Below are positions 45,390 through 57,200 of a stretch of 64,000 nt of DNA, piece after piece. Within the stretch, counting starts at the first letter, position 1, and each line of letters begins with the position of its first letter. This stretch comes from Sarcophilus harrisii (taxonomy: Eukaryota > Chordata > Mammalia > Dasyuromorphia > Dasyuridae): the NCBI RefSeq assembly GCF_902635505.1, contig NC_045430.1:806001-870000 (forward strand), written 5' to 3'. The notes beneath the pieces are model-generated. The model saw only the letters and a program-made list of their open reading frames with translations, did not search any database and had not been told where the DNA came from. The translations under genes and the position numbers were made by a program.

Positions 45390-48155
45390 TGTTAGCAAAA
45401 GATTTTAGGTTTATTTAAATAAAATTAAATTTATACAAGACTTTTTCTTTAAAAACAAGATTTTCTTAAAAATCACGGAATTTTGTTTCTATTCTTTCAA
45501 ACGTGCCAACAAAAGGACTTTAGAACGATTTACAGGTTCAAAACAGACTTGGGATTGGAGGAAAATGGAAACCCCAGGGGGGCAAGCGGGCGGAGCGACC
45601 CCTTTCCACTGGCCCCCCCGGGCCCCCGGCGCTAGAGCTTATCTGAGGATGCGGAAGAAGGTTGGCTGCTGGCTATTGTACCTAGGACGAGGCCTCGGAG
45701 CCAGCGGGGCTTCCCCGAAGAGGAGGGGGGGGAGGGCGGTTTCGGCACCCGGGCGGGAGGGGTTTTCATCTCCCTTGCCCTTCAAGGAATTCCAACCAAC
45801 CACCCCATTTTCAAAGTCCAACGGATTCTTGCCGAAACCCCTTGGGCGACCCGATGGGTCCCCAGCAGCAAAACTGGCCGATCCCGTCTCCTCCCGCTGT
45901 TGTGTGAAAGGAACCCCTTTGGGGGCACCCACGATATCCTGACAATTCCCTGCCAAAGCCAGTGCGGAAAGGTCTAGGGGGGAACGGCCGGTGCCTCGGC
46001 CGTCACCCAGAGTCCTTCGGCTTCCAGTTGTGCCTTTGTCACCAGGGTCAGGGTCTGAGACTCAGGTTGGGGGAAGGGAAGGGGTTGGCTACGGGCCATA
46101 CAGCCAGCGAGAAGCAGTGGGATTCTTAGCTCCAAGAAGAGGGGGGCCTCTGAGGAATTATACAGAGGAAGGACCGCGGGGCGCGGCAGCTAAGAAACCC
46201 AGCCTCTGAAGGCTGACAGACTGTAAGTTTAGGTCACTGGTCACTATTGGCGGTTCTGTTGGGCGCTTTGTGGGGCGGGACATAAATCCTGCCAAGAGCC
46301 CAGGTCTTCAGTGGTGACTCCTTCCTACCCTAATCTGACCCAGCCCCGGGGAGCTGGATCACCCGGACTGGCCTTGGGCAAAAACCAACCATCCTCAAAG
46401 CTTTTCCCATCTCCCGGAGGTGGAGGCTCAATGGGCCCGGAAAGGGAAGCAAGAAGGGCTGCTTCCCAATTTCTTCTCCGAACCAGCAAATTATGATCAG
46501 AGCGAAGGTAAAAATTCCATCTGAAAATGATACAAAAATAAGAAAAACAGCTTGCTCTCTGTAAAAAATAGAATCTGTTTCTTCAAAAAGCAATTCTCAC
46601 AAACATCCAGGGGAGAAAGGATGAGCCGGAAGGGCTGGGATCTGGCTGGAGCTGGGCGGACATCAAGCTCATGATGCTTCTTGGTCTACCATGGTGGCTT
46701 CCAGAGACTCCCTACACTCTTGGTCTCTCTACCCTCTTGGCCTCCCATGATGACTGTTTCCCAAGACTCCCTACACGCTGAAGGTGACTTCCGAAGAACG
46801 TCTCTTGCACGGTCCTCACTTGGAGCAGAAGACCGGGTCGTGCCCTTGGGTTCTGAAGCCTTCGGACCATCTCCAAGTTCGGGTTAAGGAACAAATAAGC
46901 CGAGACCTCTCATTCTGAGGGCAGACCCAGCCCTTGGCCTGGGTTCTCACTGCTCAAAGCGGGGTTTTCCCCACTTTTTCACCCTGTATGGGACAGACAT
47001 GTTTCCCCCTGAATGGATCTGGGAAGAGGGATCAAGATGGGGGGTCGGGCCAAGCTTGCTCCAGCTCTCCTGGGCAGCAGTCAAGGGGTCTCGTCACACA
47101 CTACTCCGACACTGCAAACATGACCTAGAAATACTGTCCGGATGAAAGGGCACTGCCCGGCTCCCCAGCCGCCTTTCTCCCAGTACGTGGGCCCTCGGGG
47201 GCTTGACTGGCAAGGGGGGGTGCCAGGCCTGTGTGGAGAAGAGCTCCGGCTTGTCTCGCAGCCGGCCGGCCCCCTCAGCTCGGGGAACAAGCTGTTGTCA
47301 GACTAATTTTAACTACCCTCCACTACCAAGCCCTTTCAGCGTCGCCATGGAAACCAAGAAGCCCAGAAGGCCGGCCCGCCCTCCGTAGCACCTTCCAGAT
47401 GGCGCACACAGAGCAGGGCGAGGGCACTGGGACGACTCCCGGGGATGCAGGTCCCCCGCTCCGACTCGGGCGGATTCCATGTGCTAAGGTCTCACGCCAG
47501 GCTTCCTGGGGCGCTAAAGAGAAAGCCAACCTGGAGCCGGGGTAAAGTTGAGGAGGCAGTTTTGGTAAAGGGCCAGAAAGGGGGCACTTCTCAGGGCTCA
47601 CAGGGCCTTCCCCGGGATGCCCCTTCAAAGCATCCAGGGAAGTCAGGAAGAAATGTTTCCGGGTCTCCTGGACTGGAGGCTATGGAGCTGGAGGCACAGT
47701 TTCCCTCGTCCCCGTTCTCCTCCTCCAATCCCAACTCTTCCAATTCTTCTTCGTCAACCTCAGTGAAGGAGAACCAAAAACGGGGTACACCACGATAAGG
47801 GCCTGAGGGGATGGGTCGGCGTCCCGAGGGCAGCGGACAGGGCCTGGGGGCCTCCAGATGCTCTGCGCCAGGGGGCCCGAGGGATCCGCGCGAGGCGACC
47901 GGCTATCCGACGGGCGCCGGGACCTCCCCACGAGCTGACAAACAGCATTCAGTGTGCGAGGTCAGCTGTGTGCTCTCTCCGTCTCTCCCGCAGATGCTGC
48001 AGACCAGCTAGAAGGCTGACGGGACCGAGGGTCAGGACGTGGGATGGGCCCCCGGGGCCGGGGGTGTTATTGCCAAGGAGATCATGAGATGACCAGTCAC
48101 TTTCACTGCCAGAGTTGCTTAAAAGAGGAGGGTCCCGGCGGCCCCGGGGTCACCA
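45390..48155 (-). other. GRAMD4: GRAMD4 3'UTR
   Basis: Non-coding sequence between the GRAMD4 stop and the first good minus-strand poly(A) signal. It includes an AT-rich end (45400-45560) and an internal duplication ('agactccctacac' at about 46707 and 46762). The extent is inferred. Confidence 0.55.
45410..45415 (-). terminator. Poly(A) signal AATAAA for GRAMD4
   Basis: TTTATT on the plus strand, at the edge of the AT-rich end of the 3'UTR. It is the first clear hexamer downstream of the stop with a matching composition change. Other minor signals upstream cannot be excluded. Confidence 0.55.
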
Positions 48156-48260
48156 CTAGCTGTCACTACTGGATGCTGCCGCAGACGTGATCTTCACGTA
48201 CTGGCCGAAGATGGTCTCAAACGCTTCATCCCTGTGCACCATGGCACCAAACACGAGGGG
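48156..48260 (-). CDS. GRAMD4: GRAMD4 last coding exon
   Basis: The acceptor tttcctcgcag is followed by PLVFGAMVHRDEAFETIFGQ and YVKITSAAASSSDS, then TAG (48156-48158). It forms the end of the GRAM domain and the C-terminus. 105 bases, phase 0, open throughout. Confidence 0.95.
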   Translation of the reverse strand, partial: PLVFGAMVHRDEAFETIFGQYVKITSAAASSSDS

Positions 48261-51200
48261 CTGCGAGGAAAGCAACGGGTCGGGGTCGGAGCCACCCAGG
48301 CCCGCCACCGTCCCAGGAAAGGAGCCGCTCCTAGAGCCAGGCCCCCCACTCCCATCCTGCCCTCATTCAAATGCTCCTTTGGAGCCAGAGCCTCCATCAT
48401 AAGCTGTGGAAAGTGGAGACCTGGGGTCCCGCTGGGCCACGGAGGCTGGGCCAGAGGAGACATTGAGTCCTGGTCCCAATGTCCCAGCTGCCCAGGAGAG
48501 GCACTGAGATCTCCACAGTATCTGGGAGCTGCCCCCTCCTGACAGTGGGGGCGGGCAGTGCCTGCTGGCCGGGCTGGGGCATGAGGGAGCAGCGGGCCTG
48601 GGAGGGGAAGCTGGGGGCCCAGATGGGCTGTCCCTCACCCCCAACCCCCGGCCACACTGGTCCCTGTGGCCGAGCTGACCCCCCCAGGGCCCCAGAGGGG
48701 GCTGTCCCGGCGGCCTCCCGCCAGCCTCTCACCTTCTGGGTGGACGGTGTGGACACTGCGATTCCCATGCCGGATCCCGGGAGGACAGACAGGACCTTGT
48801 ACTGGAAGACAAAGCGCCTTGTGACTGGGCTGGGCCCAGACCCCAGCCCGGGCCCACCCTCCAGGGCCAGTGGGGTGCTGGGGCTTGGGGAGGTGCCCGC
48901 CCCGGGGGCCCCTGAATCATCCGGGAATTATAACAATGGTGGCAGCCTTAGAGACGGCGGCACCTTTTGGGGCCCCCTGGGAGCAGGCCCTGGAGCCACA
49001 TGGGCCAGGAATATAAAAGGATAATGACCCCCGAGTCCTGGGAGCAGCCCCTCCCCCTGCTGGTACACACTGACCCCCCTGTTAAAGCACAAGCTTGAGG
49101 AACAGCAGGGCCAGGGGCTGCCCCAGGGAAGCCTGGGAGAAGGAGCAGCGCCACGGGGATGGGACGGCCCCGGAGGGAGGAGGGAGACAAGGCCACAGGC
49201 TGGCCCCAGACGGGACCGGGCACAGGAGGGACACAGAGCAGGGGCAGGAGGAGAAACGGAGGCCAGGGGGCTGTTCGGCCCAGTGCAGCTGGGATGGAAA
49301 AGGGGCGTGGAGGCGGGCCGGGGGTCCCTTTGGGAAGCCCTGAAACGGGGGGTGGGGTGCTCCCGCGGCCGGGCCAAACCTCCCCCTGCCGGGGAACTTG
49401 GTAAAGAACCCTTTCAGGAGAGAGGTGGAGGGCCACAGGAAGGGGAGGGGGATGGGACCCCGACCAGGCAGGGCCCTCTCCCAATGGCAGGTTTCAGCCC
49501 CCCCCAAGGCCGCACCTTCGAATTCCGTGATGTCCGTTAGCTTACCTTTCTTTGGAGGGAGCCGACTTGGGTCTCAAGCATAAATAAGAAGGGGAAGGGG
49601 AGGGGCCCAAGGGGGAACTCCAAGGGACCCCCCCTCCTGTGAAGGCCCAGTGTTCCCGGGCCCCAGGGTGAGCCGGGCTGGAGGCCCCAGTGCACCCCGG
49701 GAGGCCACTTTGGTCATGAGCACCCCCATTGGGATTAGTCTGGGGCATCTTTGGGCCCTGATCAGGCAGCACCGCCAGCCATTTCACACACTATGGAAAC
49801 AGGGGCTCGTCCATCGGCCCCGGGGCCTGGACCCCTCGCTCCCGGCAGGGAGGGGCGGCAATCCCCTCCCGGGGCCCCCGGCAGGGGGGCCGGACCCGGC
49901 CACTATTTCTCTGCCCGTGGGGCGCGGCCTGGGAACCTCCAAGGTAGCTGGCGCTTGGGGAGTGGGCCTAGGTCAGGCCTGGCTGCCCGGCTCCCTGAGG
50001 GCATCGAGGCGTGAGGAAGGGAGCAAAAAGCAGGCAAATGGAGGGGAGGTGTGACTGGTGCAAGGGGGCCAAGTCCCCAGACAGGCTCCTCCCGGAGAGC
50101 CTCCTCCCCAGCCTCCTCCCTGCTCCTCAGGGTGGACGAGACCCCAGGCGCTCTTTTCCAAGTTAAAGATCTCGTGGAAGGCCTTTTTGGTCCCATGGGG
50201 CCCGGTTCCGTCTGCTCAGGCCCGCGGGGCCCTGCCCAGTAGCTCCTGGGGCGTGGTTGCAGCTGGAAGGCGGCAGTCCGTCCGCAGGGCGGGCGCCCCC
50301 TCTCCCCAAGGCCTGAGGCCCGCCAGGAACAGATCCCTTCCTGCTCCTGGGGGGTCCCTCCAAGGGGCTGTGGGCCTGGGTCTCTGGCCGGGCTCAAGGC
50401 CTCAGCGCCCAGGGGGACCCTCCCTCCCCAGCCCGTTTTCGGCCACGCCGCCGGGTGGGCCCTTGGACTTAGAACTCGATGTTTTGGGACACCACAGGGG
50501 CGGCAATGATGGACAAACCGTGACAGGGTTTGGGGGCCGGGATGTGGAGTGCCAAGGCCCCTGGACCCGTGGCGGAAGGAAAGACACGTGACCTGGCACA
50601 CGGGGAGGGGAGCGGACAGACAGGTGAGCCCCAGGGTCTGGGGCCCCTCGAACACTCTGGCCCAGCCTCCCCCAGGGTCCTCCTAGGGGCCGAGGGCGTC
50701 AATGCCGGGCCCGGCCCACCCCAAGCCCGGGGCCCGGCGCCTCTGCTATGGGGCCCCAGAGGGAAGGCGCCTTGCTGGGGCCCAGGGCAGGGAAGGCTGG
50801 GCCCTGGTTCCTGGGTCCTGCCCTGGGACCTTTGGTCCCGTGTCTTGGAGGGGGCTAGCCCACGAAAGAAGGCCAAGCCCCATCATTGGGGCATCCTGGG
50901 GCTTTGGACAAACTCATGTTCCTCCCACAGGCAGGGAGAACACACCTCCCCACCCCAGCCCGGGGCCCAGCGGGGCCACCCGCCCGTCTGCCTTCCCGGG
51001 GCCGACTGGGGGGGGCCCCAACCCCACCCTCCTGGCCACGGTGGCGGCCCTTGAGCTGGGGTCCGGGAGGCTGGTCCAGATGATGTGGGGTGTGGGCGGC
51101 CGGGGGCGGGGCAGCGTTTGAAGATGAAGCGATCAGGAAAAACTTGATGCCCGCAAAGGCCTAAGGGCGGGAGGGCGCAGCCGTGGCCCAAAGGGGGTGG

Positions 51201-54200
51201 CCCCCCCATAGCCTCGGAAGGACAGAGGGGCCCCCGGTCCCCGCCGGGGGGCCTGGGACACATGTGTGTAGTGGGATCCACAGCCGGGGCCCGGGACAGG
51301 GGGGAGCCCAAGTCTCTAGGACTGTTGCAAAGGAAAAGAAAAGCCCCCTTTGGAACAGCCAGGGGTGGAGGGGCCCGCCTGCTGCCCCCCGGGGTCCAGG
51401 AAGCCCAGAGCCCCCTGGCCAGTGCCGAGCCCCCTCCCGGCCCAGGGGGCCCCTCTGGGGGGAGGTCGGGGCCCCGGAGGGAGGCCGGGGCCCCAGCGCA
51501 AATGAGCCAGCCTGGCTCACCGGGCCCCCCTGTCAACCCGCCAGGGAGGAGCCAGAGTTACCCATCATGAGCCCCACAATCCCGGGAAGAAGCGGACCAG
51601 GCGCCCCCCGGCGATTAGAGCTTCTGGGTGCTGGCTGGAACTGAACAAGCTGGAGGGGAGGAGGGGTGGAGGGGACCCCCCTCCCCTGAGCCTTCCTCCC
51701 CCTGGGCCCCCCCTTGCCCCTCCTTGCCCTTCCTACCCCCAGGGGCCTCCCCCCTTTCTGTCCCCCTCCTCAGTTCCTTCCCCATCCTCCCCCCTCACTT
51801 CTTAATCTTTTCCAAGATTGGCCATCTTCCCAAACGATTTAAAACCAAAAGAAGGGCCCGTTGGGCAGCCCCCGAGATACTGAAAGTGCTGGGGGCGGGG
51901 GCAGCCCCCTGGGGTGGCTGTCCCAAACTCTCCCAGACTCTCCCAAGGTTAGGGGTCCCTCGGTGACCGGCCACATGCCCCAGGGTTTGGGGAAAGGAAG
52001 CCCCAGAGGCCTTTCCATGAGGTGAAAGGGGCTCCAGGGGCCCAGGGGGCCCCCAGGAGCGGGGTGGGCACGCCTCCCGGGCTCTGTGCCCCCGCCCCAG
52101 GGCGTGGGCCTATAACGATGGCATTCCCCACTCCAGCCGGAGCCTCACTAGGGTCACGGGTGACCAAGCGGCCCGAGGCTGAGGCCAGGCGGGGGGGCCC
52201 GGCGCCCGGCCCCGGCCCCTGGCTGCCCCGGCCATGCCCGGCTGGTGAGGGACCTCGGCTTCTCCCTCCTGACCAGGGCCCCCCGCCTGGGTGGACCCGT
52301 GGGGGCGGGGCTGCCTGGCCGGGATTTGCAGGGAGGCCGGGGGAGGGGCGGTGGGGGGCGGAGGCCTGGGAGCCCAGCCCACCCCCCTCCCCACAGCAGA
52401 AAAGCAAGAGGCCTACCTGGGCCTTCTCCCTCCAGACCACTGGAACTTTTCGCACTGTCAGGTCTTCCTTTGGAGGGTTCCCCGAAGGCGGGAGGAGAAA
52501 GGGACACGGGGTGAGTGGCGCCTGCCTGTCCCGCCTTTCGGGTCACTCTGCTGCTAGAGACCCCCAGGGGCTCCCTCGCTGGCCAAAGGCCCCTGCCGGA
52601 CCCTGCCCTGCCCACAGCTGGGGAAGTAGCAGGCGCTCCGCGGGAGGTCCCACCCTGAAGGAACCGGAAGGGGGAAAGCCCCGTTCCCACAAGGCCGGCC
52701 GGGAACTCACCACGACCTCGGACACTTCAGGCACGATGCTCCACTGGATCCGCCAGCCCCTTTCAGGACACAAAGGGAGAAAGGCCCGTCAGGCTGGGTG
52801 GGGGCCACCGGCCTGAAAGGGGCCAACCCCCCAAAGCCCGGACCCCCTCCCAGTCTCCTTCTTGCCCAGTGGGCCTCATGCCCCTCTCTAAATGGGGGAT
52901 CCCGGGCAGTCTCCCGGCCCCTCCCAGCCCCAAGACTCCAGGTTCCGAGCCTCTTCCGGCCCCGAGGGTCTCATCCCTCACACGCTCTATTCAAAGGCCC
53001 TTCCTGGCTCTGACATTCGAGGTTTCTCAGAGTCCATGAACCCAAGCAAGGACCAAGCTTCCCTTGTGTATTCTGGGGGCTCCCCCATGGGGCGGCAGGT
53101 GGGGTGACGTGACCTTGGACGTCTCTCAGCCCCCAAATGCTGACTTTCTGTTCTAAGATCCCCAGCCACAGGCCGCCCCTGGGTCTGCAGAGGCCCCCCG
53201 GCCGCAGCACCAAGGTCGGGAATGACCCAGCCCAGGAGGTCGCCCCGGGCGACCAGGAAAGGAGCCGGCATCCAGGACCCTCGAGAGCAGGGCTCCCACT
53301 GCCCCCGAAGGGACCCACAGCCTCTAAGCCCAGAGAGGGCCCTGATCAGGACCCCAGGCCTCAGGGAGGGTCAGCCCAGCGGCTCCCGCTGCGGGACATG
53401 AAGGGGGCGCCCAGCTCCGGCCCAAGGCTCAGGGCCTCTGGGCAACGAGCCCTGTCACAGAAGGACTGCGCACTCAGTGCGGGGGGGACCAGTGGGAGCT
53501 CTTCCAGGAGGCCCTTCTGTGGGGCCCGGGGCCCGGCACCGACTTCTGGGCTGTGAGGTTCAGTCGCTTAGGCTAGAGCAACCCGTCCTTGGCAAAAGTG
53601 ACGGCGGGGTCCGGGGTAATAGCCCCGGTTGGTGGTTTGGTGACAGCCAAGGATGGCTAAAAAATAGAATTTGGGATGGCCCACCGTCCAAGCGGCTTCA
53701 TGTAACCTGTGGAGGCCAGAAACAAGGGCTTAAACAGGGGGTGAGAGGGGGAGGGGGCTTAGGACAGGGGATGTCAGGGCTGGGAGGGAGCTTAGAACAG
53801 GGACTGTCAGGGCTGGGAGGGGGCTTAGAACAGGGGTGTTGGGGAGCCCTGGCTGGGAGGAGCCTCTGTGTGCTGAGGGTCGGTGCTGGAGAAGAGTGAG
53901 CAGACTTCCTGGCCTGGCCGGGTGCTGGGGCCAGGGCCCGGCTGGTGCATGAGAACACCAGGGAGGGCCCTGCTCAGTCCCTGAGATGGCCCCTGACCAC
54001 ACTGGTGATGGTCCCGGTGGTCCAGGGGCAGGACTTGACGCCCTCCATGTCCCTGGGCCTTCCCAGGCGGCGATAGCAGCCTATCAGATCGTTAAGTTTT
54101 AATCCACAGTGCCTCCACCCATGTCTCATCCAGGGACATGACTCCATCTTCAAATTTTCCCCAAACACAGATCAGACCGCTCAGGGAGGGACTCGCCCAG

Positions 54201-57200
54201 GGCAGGAGGGGCAGGACCTGCAGCGGCCCATAGCTCAGGGCTGTCACCCCACCTGCTGGGAGTGGCCCCAGGGGCCCGGAGACGGAGAGACCCCATTGGT
54301 GAAAAATCCTGGGGATGACTTCTCTCCATCACCAGCAGCTGGAGGTAACAGAGGGGTTTCCTCTGGAAATGTCCCTCAAATGGGGGCTCTCGAGGAGACC
54401 CCCAGACTCTCCGCCTGGCAATTTCATCTAGAGGGAGGTCAGGAACTGGCGGGCTTTCCGACTGTCCAAAACAAGCTCTGGGATCAGGCTCTCAGCTGGC
54501 AAGGAGGGCGGTAAGGGAGTTCGCTTTAAGGAAAAATGGCGGGACGGAGGGGGGGGCCGGGGCTCAGCTCGCCCCACAAAACCCCCATCCACCCGTTCAA
54601 CCCAAGTCGCGTGGTTTGGGAGGGAAAGGGGGCTGATCAATGGTGGGCACCCACTCAATAAGTGCATGTTAAATGACAGGAGGGAGGGAGGGAGGAAAGG
54701 AAGGGGAGGAATGGAGGTGGGGATGGATGGGGAAATTAAAAGGAAAAGAATAGGGTTGGAAGATTGGGGGGGAATGGGGTGGAAAATGGAAGGATGGAAT
54801 GGTGGAAGAAGGGGTGAAAAATGGATGGATAAAAGATAGAAGGATGGAGAGATGGATGGAGGGATGGAAAGAATTTGGAAAAAACAAGGGAAGTGGGATG
54901 GGAAATAAAAAAGGTGAAGGGATGGATGGATGGGATAGAGAGATAAATGGGAGGCAATGGGGAAGGTGGAGACAGAATAAAGTTTCCAGGAAAATAAGGC
55001 AGAAAATAAACGTAAACCGGCCGCCCCGCAAAGAAAAGTCCCGTGGAGCCAGCCGGGCGTTTCTGGAAAGTCCCCAGGATCTCCCAGCCCATTAAATAAG
55101 GCAATGGCAGAGGGGGACAAATCCCGGGTGGGCAGAGATTTTCCGCTCTCCCTCCCCGGTTTGGGGAGGCAAATGCCCGGCTGGTCGGGCCGGTCCGGCC
55201 CCCTTTAAAGCTTTTCAAAGGTGCGGTCAGCCCGTTAGCAGGCACGGGCCCCAGCCGGAGGCAAGTAAGCCGGGCTGGGCCCAACAGGGCCTTTGTCCGC
55301 TCCTCCCTCCTCCCCTGGGTGTGTGGAGCCGGGGGCCATGCCAGCTATGGCTCTGGGCTGCGGTTTGACGGCTTCCCTAAATAATAACCCGCACTGGCCA
55401 GGGCCTGGCACTGAGGATCAGAGTCCTGGGGTCTAGCCCAGGCACCCGGACCTCCGTGACTGGCTTTGGGAAAGTCATAAACCGTTTTCTGTGCCTCAGT
55501 TTCCCTCCCTGTAAGGGGTGGCGATGGCGCTCCCAACCTCCCAACTTCCCACGTGGGGGTTCTTCCTAGTGCCCCTCAGGCAATGGGGCCAGGCTTTAGC
55601 CGGTGGGCAGAGACCCCAGGCAGGGCCCCGGCCGAGCGCTCCCCCTCCATGGGCACTGGGGAGGGCCCACAGAGAGCGCCGGCCCACCAGGGAGCCGCTC
55701 CTTCTCAGAAGCTACGAAGGGCATCTCAGCTTTGTTCAGGGACTTACTCAGCCTCCTCATGTTCTCAGTCAGCCTAGGAGAGAGAGAGGGGGCGCCAAGG
55801 CCCTGTTTGGGGCCCAGCCCGGTTCTCCTCCTCCGGCTCCCACCTAGGGAGGCCCGCAGGGGCCGGGGCCCGGGGCTGAGGGCACCTGGGGAAGGGGGCG
55901 CGTGAAGGGGCCGGAGGACCCACATTGAGTCCCACGACTGCCCTATCCTGGCTGGGCGGGGGGGAGGGAGGGCACCGCCGCCCCAAAGGGCCCCTGTCCC
56001 AACCCTCAAATGTCTGGGAATGAGGCCGCTCCCATCACTCCAGCGGGCCCTGCCTCTGGGACAAGCCACGGGGATGTCCAGGGCGGGCCGCGGACCCCTG
56101 GGAGGGAGCACTGCTCAAGGCCAGGCTTGTGCTCATCCTCTCTGTGCCTGCTTCCTCACCCATAAAAGTCTCTGCTAGCCCGACCCTGTCATCCCTTAAC
56201 AGAAAAAAGGCCCAGGATCCCTTCTCCAGCCCAAGGGGCTCCAGCAACCCTCCAGGCCCGGGGAGGTCCTACCTCCTGGCACTCAGCGGCTCCTCGGTCT
56301 CCACCGTGCTCTCCTCAGGCTGAAAGCGGAAATCTTCCACGTATTCCCCAAATCTGTCATAGAACCACTTCTGGAGTCGAGAACACATCATCTGGCTGCG
56401 CTTGTCTGGGAGCAAGAGGGGGAGTGATGAGGGATAAACTGTGTGGCACTGGGGAGGGGGGGCGCGAATGTGTGCTGGGGAGAGGGAAAGTGTGTGTGAG
56501 ACAGAGAGAGAGAGAGACAGACACAGAGACAGAGACAAAGACAGAGAGAGACAGAGAGAGAGAGAGACAGAGAGAGAGCGAGCAGAAGAAGGGTGGAGAG
56601 CTTGCAGGATGGTATTTGGGGCACTGATGCCTCCGCTGGCTGAGCCTCCTGGGGTGGCGCCTCCCGGGACCCACAAGGCGCTCCTAATGGCCTACCCGGG
56701 GATGCTCAGATTCAGGGGGACAGATGTTCGCTAACTGGACTCACAAGAGCAAAGGATAAGCCAGAGCAGGGAGATGTCCATTTGGGAGCAGCTCCCTCTG
56801 CAGTCAGGCAGTTGCACTAGATGTGTGGCTTCTGAGCCCTCTTACTTTCTCATCCAGCTCTAACACCCCCTGTTCTTGGCCCCTCCCCCTCTGACGCCCC
56901 TGTTCTCGGCCCCTCCCCCTCTGATGCCCAGTTCTCAGGCCCCCCATTGAGCTGCTGCCCCCCACAGGCCGGCGCTGGAACAAGCAGCCTCGGTGCCAGA
57001 GGCAAGGTCAGCCCGCCTACCCCCACAGACCCGCACCTGAGCCGTGGTTGGCCTGGGTCGCAGCTGCCACTGGTCCCTTGGGGGGCTGCTGGGGGGCTGG
57101 CTCCTCGGCCCTGGAGGGAGAGAAGGTTCATGGGGGGGGGGGGGGGGGCTCCGGTGATTCTCCTGTTGGACTGTCGTGCCAGGAACGCTGGAGGCGGAGG

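Noticed and set aside
40000-45390. Expected CERK 3' exons (tail-to-tail neighbour of GRAMD4 in human)
   Set aside because: No phrase of the CERK C-terminus was found on either strand.
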